Source: an uncultured Clostridia bacterium
GTDB taxonomy: Bacteria; Bacillota; Clostridia; Peptostreptococcales; Anaerovoracaceae
Reading direction: 5' to 3'
Assembly: GCA_946402595.1 (NCBI GenBank)
Contig: CAMIWY010000010.1
Span: 1 to 13,621 of the forward strand
DNA length: 13,621 nt
Shown here piece after piece: positions 1 through 6,284 of the stretch. The position numbers and the translations under genes were made by a program. Numbering within the stretch: the stretch's first letter is position 1; every line of letters starts with the position of its first letter. The notes below the pieces were generated by a model. The model was not told the origin of the DNA. It saw nothing but the letters and a program-made list of their open reading frames with translations, and searched no databases.

Positions 1-52
1 AGCCAGTTCATCATACCTTGCGCTATTTTTCGCTGACTTTGACCCACCGATC

Positions 53-775
53 TTAGCTCAGCAGATGCCCGTCGTCGGTGCCCTTCACATCATAGTCGAT
101 GACACTTCCGTAGTCCTTGAGCTTGTCCTTCAGCATGCTTCTCTCATCATCGTCGAGGTTTCTGGTGATGATGACCTCGGCTTTGCCCATGTCCTCGCCG
201 CCGTGCTTTACCGCCTCGCTGAGCGCATGGTCGTACACCGCTTTGATCCTCTTATCCAGGAAAGCCCACAGCACGAAAACGAACTTCCCCGGGTTCTCCC
301 TCAGGAAGTCGATCACTGTGTTGACAGCGATGTATGCAGCTTCCTCGACAGGATAAGAGAAGATCCCGGTCGATATCGAAGGAAAAGCGATTGTGCGTAT
401 CCCGTTTTCCATGGCTACTTTCAGCGAACTTCTGTAGCACGCAGCCAGAAGGTCCGCCTCGTTGTGGTCTCCCCCGCGCCACACAGGTCCGACCGTGTGG
501 ATGATGTGCCTGCACGGCATCTCGTAGCCGCTAGTGATTTTGGCATCACCCGTAGCGCAGCCGCCCAGGCTCCTGCACTCATTGAGAAGCCCCGGCCCGG
601 CAGCCCGGTGTATCGCGCCGTCGACCCCGCCGCCTCCCAGCAGCGAGTTGTTGGCAGCATTCACCACAGCCTCGACCATGTCCATTTTAGTTATGTCAGC
701 CTCGATCGTTCCGATGCCCGACCCAGCCACATGGTATATATCCATTATCGAATTCTTATCGAATAAGTCCTTCAT
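53..775 (-). CDS. Macro-domain protein (ADP-ribose binding / O-acetyl-ADP-ribose deacetylase-like)
   Basis: This 240-residue protein has the hallmarks of a YmdB/MacroD-type macro domain, a family that binds ADP-ribose and often removes it from proteins or deacetylates O-acetyl-ADP-ribose. The NAAN motif is at residues 39-42, the glycine-rich GGGGVDGAIH loop at 47-56, and the phosphate-binding STGIFSYP loop at 135-142. The Asn and the GGVDGAIH segment used in catalysis by MacroD-like members are all present, so activity is plausible. A macro domain alone is about 170-190 residues; residues from about 195 to the end form an extra acidic, Lys/Asp-rich tail that I do not recognise. The start is supported by an AAGGAAG ribosome site seven bases upstream. 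It is a single gene behind its own promoter, separated from the methionine genes by a terminator. It probably acts in the cytoplasm; the substrate is unknown. Confidence 0.92.
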   Translation of the reverse strand: MKDLFDKNSIMDIYHVAGSGIGTIEADITKMDMVEAVVNAANNSLLGGGGVDGAIHRAAGPGLLNECRSLGGCATGDAKITSGYEMPCRHIIHTVGPVWRGGDHNEADLLAACYRSSLKVAMENGIRTIAFPSISTGIFSYPVEEAAYIAVNTVIDFLRENPGKFVFVLWAFLDKRIKAVYDHALSEAVKHGGEDMGKAEVIITRNLDDDERSMLKDKLKDYGSVIDYDVKGTDDGHLLS

Positions 776-854
776 TCAGTTCTTCCTTTTCAGTTTTTAT
801 GGTATTGCCCCTCGCGCTGAATCATCATCACATCCAGCGCCCATAGACCTTTTT

Positions 855-865
855 ATTATAGCATT
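855..865 (-). promoter_or_regulatory. Extended -10 promoter of the macro-domain gene
   Basis: On the minus strand the sequence reads TGCTATAAT, a perfect extended -10 element (TATAAT at 855-860, TGC at 861-863). No good -35 is seen at 17 bases, which is common for extended -10 promoters. Transcription would begin near 848, giving a leader of about 70 bases. That leader contains a GCGCTG/CAGCGC stem (814-819 and 835-840). Confidence 0.6.
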
Positions 866-879
866 AATCGGCCTGATAT

Positions 880-899
880 AAGTTGCAAACAGGCAACTT
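880..899. promoter_or_regulatory. Inverted repeat, possible operator upstream of the macro-domain gene
   Basis: A perfect 7-base inverted repeat (AAGTTGC, six bases, GCAACTT) is centred about 40 bases upstream of the predicted transcription start. This is where a regulator would overlap the -35 region. No regulator gene is adjacent. It has no following T-run on either strand, so it is not a terminator. Confidence 0.35.
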
Positions 900-946
900 T
901 GAGCAATCATATTTTCAATCATTTTCCGGCCGTATCTTCTTTCTTA

Positions 947-977
947 CATAAAAAGAGGCAGCCGTTAAAGCTGCCTC
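947..977 (-). terminator. Rho-independent terminator of the methionine module
   Basis: An 8-base perfect GC-rich stem (GAGGCAGC at 955-962 with GCTGCCTC at 970-977, 7-base loop) is followed on the minus strand by CTTTTTATG. It lies about 65 bases after the stop codon of the trans-sulfuration enzyme, ahead of the macro-domain promoter. Confidence 0.85.
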
Positions 978-1040
978 AGTCCGCAGTGCGTCCATTATGT
1001 GCCCGCAGCGCAACTACAGTGCATCTGCAGAAAGTCTGCG

Positions 1041-2189
1041 CTACTTTCTAGCCTTTTCCAGCGCCTGCCTGATATCTCCGAGCAGATCATCGATGTCCTC
1101 GATACCTACTGCTATTCTGAGAAGCCTCTTGCCGAGGCCGATAGCTGTCTGCTCCTCGTCAGTGTACTCTTCGTGAGTCATCGATGCCGGGTGGCATATG
1201 AGAGACTCAACGCCGCCGAGGCTGACTGCAAGGTCAAAATACTCAAGCGAATCGCAGAATGTATTGAGATCATACTTCTCGTTGAGGTCTATAGACAGAA
1301 GTCCGCCGCATCCCTTCGCCTGCTTTTTCTGAATCTCGTATCCCGGATCCGACTTAAGACCAGGATAGTAGACTCTGTCAGCTGCATCAGACGCCTCGAA
1401 GAACTCTGCGACTTTGAGCGCATTCTCATTGTGCCTGTCCATACGGAGCGGCAGAGTCTTGATGCCGCGCGCAAGGATGAAGGATGAGAACGGATCGAGA
1501 GTAGCGCCGAGAGTCTTCTGGTTGAACTTCAGTTTTGCATACAGATCATCATCATTCAGTATAACGAGTCCTGCGATGATATCCGAATGACCGGCATAGT
1601 ACTTGGTCGCGGAGTAGAGAACGATGTCCGCACCGAGATCCAGAGGTCTCTGCAGATATGATGTCATGAAAGTGTTGTCCACGATCACACGCAGGCCCTT
1701 TGCTTTGGCTCTGTCTGCAAGCTCCCTGATGTCGGTGACCTCCATGAGAGGGTTGGACGGTGTCTCAACGTATACTGTAGTTACGTTCTCGTCGATGCTG
1801 TCAAAATCGAATTTTGCAAAATCCTTGACGGTCTGCACTTCAATGCCTCTGTCAGGGAAGACGTGGCTGATGTAGTTCCAGGTGCCGCCGTATACGGATG
1901 TGTTGACGAGGACCTTTTCTCCCGGGCCTACGAGTGAGAACACAAGAGATACCGCAGCCATGCCGCTTGACATGGCAAGACCGTATTTTGCACCTTCGAG
2001 CTGAGCTGCAGCCTGCTCGACATTGTCCCTTGTTGGATTCTTGGACCTGCTGTACATGAATTCATTGAACTCATCGAGCGAATTCTGAACGAATGTTGAC
2101 GACAGGTATACCGGATAGTTGACAGGCTTGATCTTGTCGTTTTTCTCGTCCTTACGGCCGCCGTGCACCGCCAGTGTATGATAATCCAT
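1041..2189 (-). CDS. Trans-sulfuration family PLP enzyme (cystathionine gamma-synthase/gamma-lyase-like)
   Basis: At 382 residues this is a full-length Cys/Met metabolism PLP-dependent enzyme. Visible landmarks are the phosphate-contacting YSRSKNPTR segment (46-54), SSGMAA (74-79), SVYGGT (98-103), the cofactor-ring Asp in VDNTF (Asp171), the Schiff-base lysine in YSATKYYAGH (Lys196), and the SLGGVESL plus HPASMTH segments near the C-terminus. The family joins or splits cystathionine, homocysteine, cysteine or methionine in the cytoplasm. The YGGT loop lacks the cysteine found there in classical methionine gamma-lyase, which favours a cystathionine synthase or lyase role, but sequence alone does not settle the reaction. 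It lies 87 bases after metQ, and no promoter is obvious between them, so it is probably the last gene of the methionine operon. The start is set by AAAGGAG nine or so bases upstream. Confidence 0.92.
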   Translation of the reverse strand: MDYHTLAVHGGRKDEKNDKIKPVNYPVYLSSTFVQNSLDEFNEFMYSRSKNPTRDNVEQAAAQLEGAKYGLAMSSGMAAVSLVFSLVGPGEKVLVNTSVYGGTWNYISHVFPDRGIEVQTVKDFAKFDFDSIDENVTTVYVETPSNPLMEVTDIRELADRAKAKGLRVIVDNTFMTSYLQRPLDLGADIVLYSATKYYAGHSDIIAGLVILNDDDLYAKLKFNQKTLGATLDPFSSFILARGIKTLPLRMDRHNENALKVAEFFEASDAADRVYYPGLKSDPGYEIQKKQAKGCGGLLSIDLNEKYDLNTFCDSLEYFDLAVSLGGVESLICHPASMTHEEYTDEEQTAIGLGKRLLRIAVGIEDIDDLLGDIRQALEKARK

Positions 2190-2224
2190 TTTTAATACTC
2201 CTTTTTTATCTTATATAACCCTAA

Positions 2225-2250
2225 ATCCGCCGCCTGTTGAGGCGACGGAT
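2225..2250 (-). repeat. GC-rich hairpin between metQ and the PLP-enzyme gene
   Basis: A 10-base stem (2225-2234 with 2241-2250, 6-base loop) is fully paired on the minus-strand RNA apart from one G-U wobble. Only TTTAGGG follows, so the T-run of a strong terminator is missing. It may be a leaky terminator or a processing/stability structure that separates transporter and enzyme expression. Confidence 0.55.
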
Positions 2251-2276
2251 CATAAGCTTTCCTAATCAGGAACGGT

Positions 2277-3113
2277 TTAGAATGCAGGAAGAACTGCGCC
2301 CTTGTAGTTCTCGTTGATCCAGTCTCTCATTTCGTCAGACTGAAGTGTAGCAACGAGCTTGTCGAATACTTCCTTGTCATATGTCTCACTGTTTACAGCG
2401 ATTACGTTTGCGAAAATGTTGTCCTGAGCGTCCTCTCTGATGAGGAACTTCAGAGGATCAAGACCTGCGTCGAGCAGTCTGTTTGTGTTGGTCAGATATA
2501 CGTCAAAGTCCTGCTTGTCCTGCATGATAACGTCTGCATCCATCTCAACGATCTCGATCGGCTTTACATATTCAGCAACCTTGTCCTTGCTTGCATTGAA
2601 GAGAGTCAGGTCATCAGCGAGCTTGATCCATCCTGCCTTCTCCAGCAGCTTGAGGCATCTGTACTCATTGGTAGCATCGTTCTTGACTGCTACTGTAGCA
2701 TTGTCAGGAACGTCCTCGATCTTCTCATACTTCTCGGACATCATTACCAGCGGCTCAAAGTGGATTCCAGGGTGCTCGCCTGCTCCGATGAGGTGTCCGT
2801 TGTTAGCTTCATTCCACTCGTCAAGGTATGGCTGATAAGCGTCATAGTGGAAATCTACATCGCCGTTCTCGACCTGCTCGTTCCATGTCTCGTCCCATGT
2901 TTCAGATACGATTTCGAGCTTGATGCCCTGCTCTTCGAGTGCAGGTGCTGCATGCTCGAGGATCTCCTTGTGAGGGGTTGTGTCAGCAAGGCCCTTGAGT
3001 ACTACTACATCACTGTTCTCAGCAGCTTTCTGGGAGGATCCGCCGCCGCATGAAGCGAATGCGCAAAGGCACATAGCTGCGATGCAAAGGATTGCGATCA
3101 GTTTCTTTTTCAT
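2277..3113 (-). CDS. metQ: Methionine ABC transporter substrate-binding lipoprotein MetQ
   Basis: This 278-residue protein belongs to the NlpA/MetQ family of periplasmic-type binding proteins that capture methionine outside the cell and deliver it to MetI. The N-terminus has a KKK basic start, a hydrophobic stretch to about residue 20 and a lipobox ending in FASC, with Cys22 as the predicted lipidated residue; a Gly/Ser-rich linker follows. Family-typical segments include the VVLKGLADTTPHKEILEHAAP opening strand and helix (residues 36-56), the WNEQVENGDVDFHYDAYQPYL region and the TNTNRLL segment near residue 210. Length is normal for the family. It directly follows metI with a 54-base gap that holds a GAAAGGAA ribosome site. 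Phenylalanine at lipobox position -3 is less usual than leucine but tolerated. Confidence 0.95.
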   Translation of the reverse strand: MKKKLIAILCIAAMCLCAFASCGGGSSQKAAENSDVVVLKGLADTTPHKEILEHAAPALEEQGIKLEIVSETWDETWNEQVENGDVDFHYDAYQPYLDEWNEANNGHLIGAGEHPGIHFEPLVMMSEKYEKIEDVPDNATVAVKNDATNEYRCLKLLEKAGWIKLADDLTLFNASKDKVAEYVKPIEIVEMDADVIMQDKQDFDVYLTNTNRLLDAGLDPLKFLIREDAQDNIFANVIAVNSETYDKEVFDKLVATLQSDEMRDWINENYKGAVLPAF

Positions 3114-3167
3114 TTGCTTTTTCCTTTCTTCTTAAGAAATAGTCTTATATATCAACCTGGATTGATA

Positions 3168-3881
3168 TCACATCATATGGCGCTTTTTCAGCACCAGTCT
3201 TGCCGCAGCATCACCGAGGAACTGTATCAGCTGAGCCATTATGATCAGCACGAGCACAGTCGCAATCAGGATGTCATAGCGGAATCTGTTGAAACCATAC
3301 TGAACGGCGATATGTCCAATTCCGCCTGCTCCGAACGCACCAGCCAGAGCTGTCATGGAAAGAACTGAAATAACCGCTACTGTAAAGCTTCTTATAAGTG
3401 CCGGCAGGGCTTCCGGAATAACGATCTTAGTCAGAATGGTGAAGTTTCCTGCTCCCATGGCGCGGGCAGCCTCTATCTTTCCCTGGCTGACCTCGAAAAG
3501 GTTGTTGCTGACAAGTCTCGCGAACATAGGTATGCAGCTTATGGCCAGAGCGATGATGCACGCATTAGGTCCGTATCCCTGTCCGGTTATCATCCTTCCC
3601 AGAGGTATTGTAATGATGATCATGATCATTGAAGGCAGCGATCTCAGAGCGTTTACTATGGCGCTCAGCACGCTGTTCAGTGCAGGCACCGGCGTAAGGC
3701 CGTTCTTATCAGTCATATACAGCAGGTCTCCGAGGAGAATGCCGAATATAAGCATGATTATGAGAGCCATCACAAGCATGTACATGGTAGCGCCGAGTGC
3801 CGGGATCATCATCTCGCCCCACACTTTGGCACTGAATGCGCTCTTCAGGATCTCACCAAGTGTGCTGTTCTCAAATGTCAT
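3168..3881 (-). CDS. metI: Methionine ABC transporter permease MetI
   Basis: This 237-residue integral membrane protein has five or so hydrophobic segments and the binding-protein-dependent permease signature. The EAA coupling loop is at about residues 137-160 (EAARAMGAG followed by IVIPEALP) and contacts the MetN ATPase. The TM segment MLVMALIIMLIFGILLGDLL (about 35-54) and the LRSLPSMIMII segment are typical of MetI. A MetI dimer forms the channel for methionine uptake across the cytoplasmic membrane. Its ATG overlaps the metN stop as ATGA, with GGAGG six bases upstream, so the two are translationally coupled. Length matches the family (about 217-230 residues). Nothing is missing. Confidence 0.95.
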   Translation of the reverse strand: MTFENSTLGEILKSAFSAKVWGEMMIPALGATMYMLVMALIIMLIFGILLGDLLYMTDKNGLTPVPALNSVLSAIVNALRSLPSMIMIIITIPLGRMITGQGYGPNACIIALAISCIPMFARLVSNNLFEVSQGKIEAARAMGAGNFTILTKIVIPEALPALIRSFTVAVISVLSMTALAGAFGAGGIGHIAVQYGFNRFRYDILIATVLVLIIMAQLIQFLGDAAARLVLKKRHMM

Positions 3882-4672
3882 CTGGCGCCTCCTTTCTTAT
3901 CTTCCCATGCTTTTGCAAGGCTCGACTCAACACCGGTGAAGATCTTAGCCGTTTTGCTCTTCGGAGCCTCGAGTACCTCTACCGTTGTTCCCTCTTCTAT
4001 GATCTTGCCGCTCTCGATAATGGCGACCTTGTCACAGGCATACTTGATTACCTCGATCTCATGAGTGATAAGGATCATTGTTACGCCAAACTCCCTGTTG
4101 ATCTTCTTCAGAAGGTCAAGCACGGTCAGTGTAGTCTGCGGGTCAAGCGCAGATGTTGCCTCATCGGAGAGCAAAACATCAGGCTCGTTGGCGAGAGCAC
4201 GCGCGATTCCGACACGCTGCTTCTGTCCGCCGGAAAGCTGCGACGGATAGTCGTACACTTTTTCCGCAAGACCTACAACGTCGGCCAGCTCGAGCACACG
4301 CTGTTTTCTCTTTTCCTTGTCTTTTATAGTGGCTTTGAGCGGAAACTCTATGTTCTCGAATACAGTCATCGAGTCGAACAGATTGAAGGTCTGGAATATC
4401 ATCCCGATCTTCTCTCTTCTCTTATTAAGTTCCGCTGTTCCGAGCTTCGTTATATTCATTCCGTCGATAATTACATCTCCGGTATCAGGCTCTTCGAGTC
4501 TGTTGATGCAGCGGACCAGCGTGGACTTTCCCGCACCGCTGAATCCCATGATTCCGAACATCTCACCCTTAGCTATATCAAGGTTGACATCTTCGAGGAC
4601 CTGAATGGTTTCTCCCTTGGAGTTCTTAAAGCTCTTGTACAGATTTTTTATCTCTATGAACGGGCTGCTCAA
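3878..4672 (-). CDS. metN: Methionine ABC transporter ATPase MetN, short form without C-terminal NIL domain
   Basis: This 264-residue ATPase energises methionine import. It has Walker A GFSGAGKST (43-51), the Q-loop glutamine at 94, the LSGGQ signature (146-150), Walker B VLLSDE (166-171) and the switch histidine in ITHE (204), so the nucleotide-binding domain is complete. E. coli MetN is about 343 residues because a C-terminal NIL/ACT-like domain binds methionine and inhibits transport; this protein stops at about the end of the ATPase fold and lacks that domain. The start is a TTG, well supported by AGGAGG seven bases upstream; no in-frame ATG with a ribosome site is visible. A short out-of-frame ATG reading frame ends as TTGA over this start. 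It is the first gene of metN-metI-metQ. Confidence 0.95.
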   Translation of the reverse strand: MSSPFIEIKNLYKSFKNSKGETIQVLEDVNLDIAKGEMFGIMGFSGAGKSTLVRCINRLEEPDTGDVIIDGMNITKLGTAELNKRREKIGMIFQTFNLFDSMTVFENIEFPLKATIKDKEKRKQRVLELADVVGLAEKVYDYPSQLSGGQKQRVGIARALANEPDVLLSDEATSALDPQTTLTVLDLLKKINREFGVTMILITHEIEVIKYACDKVAIIESGKIIEEGTTVEVLEAPKSKTAKIFTGVESSLAKAWEDKKGGAR

Positions 4673-4910
4673 GTCGTTGCCTCCTTCATTTACATAATGA
4701 CGTGCTTATTCTACATTCCATTCTGAGGTGCCTCCAATTGATAGAAACTATTTGGATTTCAATGGTTATAGGGTTTCATAATCTGTCCAAATAGTTAATC
4801 ATAAATCACGGTAAAACCTCCAATTATCGCCCCAGTTCATCAGTTTTTAGCTGCATCAAGCCAAATAAACTCCCTATTCGATATGCAAAATGATTTAGAT
4901 CTACGCAACG
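4673..4910 (-). promoter_or_regulatory. Untranslated leader and promoter region of metNIQ, with long inverted repeat
   Basis: About 240 bases separate the yhbY terminator from metN. They contain an 11-base perfect inverted repeat (4746-4756 with 4786-4796, 29 bases between), a 9-base direct repeat (minus-strand AATTGGAGG at 4731-4739 and 4817-4825), and a possible 11-codon reading frame at 4686-4721 that has GGAGG nine bases ahead of its ATG and ends just before the metN ribosome site. The block between the repeat arms contains ATGAAACCC then AACCA, resembling part of the SAM-I (S-box) riboswitch core. The GGAGGGA kink-turn block and the usual P1 closure are not found, so I do not call a riboswitch. 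No confident -35/-10 pair is visible. Regulation by sulfur amino acid supply is an inference from gene context. Confidence 0.5.
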
Positions 4911-4951
4911 AAAAAAGCGGGACTGCCTCTGGACTCGAGGCAATTCCGCTT
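4911..4951 (-). terminator. Rho-independent terminator after yhbY
   Basis: On the minus strand AAGCGGAATTGCCTC pairs with GAGGCAGTCCCGCTT (a long stem with a small internal mismatch and a 7-base loop), followed by TTTTTT. It sits about 60 bases after the yhbY stop and shields the metN leader from read-through. The 60 bases between it and yhbY show nothing else. Confidence 0.88.
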
Positions 4952-5011
4952 GCAGTCAAATCTGACCAGTAGCCGTCTGCGTATTATAGCTGCTATTCTT
5001 CCGAGCGCCGC

Positions 5012-5308
5012 CTACAGCAGCACGATCTTTCTCTTTGCAGGATCTGCTGCCTGTCTGTACAGCACGAACTTCTTACCGATCGCCTGAACGAACTCAGCGC
5101 CGAGCTCCTCAGCGATCTCGTTGGCCGTCTCTTTAGGATCGAGGATCGCCCCGTCCTGTATCTGGACCTTGATAAGTTCGTGCGCAGAAAGATAATCATC
5201 AATCGAAGCGATGACATTCGGTGTCACCTCTTCCTTTCCGATCATGACAGTCGGCTTTATCTCCTGCGCCATCTTCTTGAGTTCACTTCTCTGCTTTCCC
5301 GTAATCAT
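5012..5308 (-). CDS. yhbY: YhbY-family (CRM-domain) RNA-binding protein, ribosome assembly
   Basis: This 98-residue protein matches the usual length of bacterial YhbY, a single CRM domain that binds precursors of the large ribosomal subunit. It opens with the family-typical TGKQRSELKKMAQ helix (3-15). The conserved IGKEEVTPNVIASID segment with the GKEE turn that replaces the GxxG RNA-binding loop is at about 23-37, then HELIKVQI at about 43-50 and the ETANEIAEELGAEFVQAIGKK region near 60-80. It is cytoplasmic. The start has GAAAGGAT about ten bases upstream. It lies between its own near-consensus promoter and a strong terminator, so it is expressed as a single-gene transcript, although read-through from the methyltransferase gene upstream is possible. 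Confidence 0.93.
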   Translation of the reverse strand: MITGKQRSELKKMAQEIKPTVMIGKEEVTPNVIASIDDYLSAHELIKVQIQDGAILDPKETANEIAEELGAEFVQAIGKKFVLYRQAADPAKRKIVLL

Positions 5309-5373
5309 CTATATATTATCCTTTCGTGTCAGTTGTCTTCTTGTTATCTAAGACGCACATTGCATCGCGGCTT

Positions 5374-5402
5374 ATTGTACCCGCATCGCACGCGCCCGTC
5401 AA
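5374..5402 (-). promoter_or_regulatory. Sigma-70-type promoter of yhbY
   Basis: Minus-strand TTGACG (5397-5402) and TACAAT (5374-5379) are separated by exactly 17 bases. This is the best two-part promoter match in the window. Transcription would start near 5367, giving a leader of about 60 bases. It begins only eight bases after the methyltransferase stop codon. Confidence 0.75.
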
Positions 5403-5410
5403 TCTCATTC

Positions 5411-5977
5411 TTATTTTTTAGTGATCCACAGAATCTCTGGAGGACTGTTCTTCTGATTGATCATGCTGACATAAGCCGCATGATACCGCTTCGAGTCAAG
5501 CGATTCCGCCCAATCCATCACACTTTTCTTCTCTTCCCTGCCTGCTTCGTGCCCGTCATACAGGACCACCGTGACGATCCCTCCGGTCTTCACAGTCCGC
5601 AGCGCCGCCTCGAGTCCGCGTATCGTAGTCTCCGCAGTCGTGGTTACCGAGTGGTCCCCGCCCGGCAGGTACCCCAGGTTGAAGACCACAGCCGCGGCGC
5701 TCCCTTCCGGAATGTGCGAGCTCATCGACTCGAACGACTTCATCATGAGCTTCACGTTATTATAGCCATGCGATTTCAGCCTCGCCTCAGTCAGGAGCAA
5801 AGCCTTCTTCTGTATGTCGAAAGCATACACGCGGCCGTCAGGACCCACGGCCTTCGCCAGGGCAGCAGTGTCCTGCCCCGTCCCGCATGTCGCATCCACG
5901 ACAGTGTCTCCGCTCCGCACGTAGGTGAGCGTCAGCGCCATCGCCAGTTCAGTTGTCTTCGTGATCAGGTTGCTCAT
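5411..5977 (-). CDS. mnmM: MnmM/YtqB-family tRNA methyltransferase (class I SAM-dependent)
   Basis: The 188-residue protein is a Rossmann-fold SAM methyltransferase. The SAM-binding glycine motif DATCGTGQD is at 28-36, the acidic motif II YAFDIQ at 51-56, and the family-specific FNLGYLPGGD at 99-108, followed by a Thr-rich segment and YDGHEAG at 140-146. These match the YtqB family (Pfam rRNA_methylase), whose B. subtilis member was shown to be MnmM, which methylates nm5s2U to mnm5s2U at the tRNA wobble position. The older label 'rRNA methylase' is probably wrong. A GGGGA ribosome site lies seven bases before the ATG. It has its own extended -10 promoter and is followed by yhbY. It acts in the cytoplasm on tRNA; the assignment rests on family motifs. 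Confidence 0.9.
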   Translation of the reverse strand: MSNLITKTTELAMALTLTYVRSGDTVVDATCGTGQDTAALAKAVGPDGRVYAFDIQKKALLLTEARLKSHGYNNVKLMMKSFESMSSHIPEGSAAAVVFNLGYLPGGDHSVTTTAETTIRGLEAALRTVKTGGIVTVVLYDGHEAGREEKKSVMDWAESLDSKRYHAAYVSMINQKNSPPEILWITKK

Positions 5978-6056
5978 ATGTTTTCCCCGCGGAATTTCTT
6001 CACGGTCACAGCATTCTGTCAGCCGATTCTTTAACCATAGTTCAGTTTACTATATA

Positions 6057-6065
6057 ATTATAGCA
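6057..6065 (-). promoter_or_regulatory. Extended -10 promoter of mnmM
   Basis: The minus strand reads TGTGCTATAAT, with TATAAT at 6057-6062 and the TG extension just upstream. No convincing -35 is seen. The start point would be near 6050, about 73 bases ahead of the ATG. It lies immediately after the terminator of the preceding unit. Confidence 0.6.
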
Positions 6066-6093
6066 CACAGGGCATAATTCATGACTGAGACGC

Positions 6094-6130
6094 AAAAGCA
6101 CTGCCCGCAAAGGCAGTGCTTCTTTATTCT
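6094..6130. terminator. Hairpin terminator, possibly bidirectional
   Basis: A 10-base perfect stem (6096-6105 with 6112-6121, loop CGCAAA) is followed on the minus strand by TTTTGCG and on the plus strand by TTCTTTATTCT. Because all neighbouring genes are on the minus strand, its likely role is to end the nitroreductase transcript before mnmM. The short T-run in that direction may make it partly leaky. Confidence 0.7.
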
Positions 6131-6145
6131 CTATCGGTCGCTGTT

Positions 6146-6208
6146 TCACAGCTTGCTTTTCTGACAGTTCAGTATGCCGCAGTCAACGCAGGATCTTTTT
6201 TCAGCCAT
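6146..6208 (-). pseudogene. 20-codon cysteine-rich ORF, probable 5' remnant of a DUF1847-type gene
   Basis: On the minus strand an ATG preceded by AGGAG at eight bases opens a 20-codon frame, then TGA. Its middle reads CVDCGILNC, a C-x2-C-x4-C arrangement. From memory this resembles the very beginning of DUF1847 proteins, cysteine-rich putative metal-binding proteins of about 200 residues that usually start with a few charged residues followed by a CxDC motif. The rest of such a gene is absent: within about 25 bases of the stop the transcription terminator begins. The simplest reading is an internal deletion that kept the ribosome site, the first codons and the terminator. It could instead be a genuine tiny cysteine-rich protein, since the start signals look intact. 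It follows the nitroreductase by 76 bases. Confidence 0.5.
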
Positions 6209-6284
6209 GTGTTCGTCTCCTGTGTCTCCAGTTCTACTAAGACAGTTTGCGCAAAACGGCTACGGTCTTTCGCCCGTCTGCAGC

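Noticed and set aside
65..766. A 233-codon plus-strand frame opposite the macro-domain gene.
   Set aside because: It mirrors a gene with intact NAAN and STGIFSYP motifs and has no ribosome site or recognisable domain of its own.
2259..2272. Small palindrome TTCC-TAATCA-GGAA ahead of the PLP enzyme gene.
   Set aside because: Four or five base pairs only, which is expected by chance in this much sequence.
4757..4785. SAM-I (S-box) riboswitch call based on ATGAAACCC...AACCA.
   Set aside because: The 5' kink-turn block with GGAGGGA, the CUGGCCC segment and the usual P1/P4 helices are not found, so similarity is limited to a short string. It is kept only as a hint in the leader finding.
4845..4858. 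A SAM-II-like GATGCAGCTAAAAA string in the metN leader.
   Set aside because: The 5' stem and the UGAUAAA element needed for a SAM-II pseudoknot are absent.
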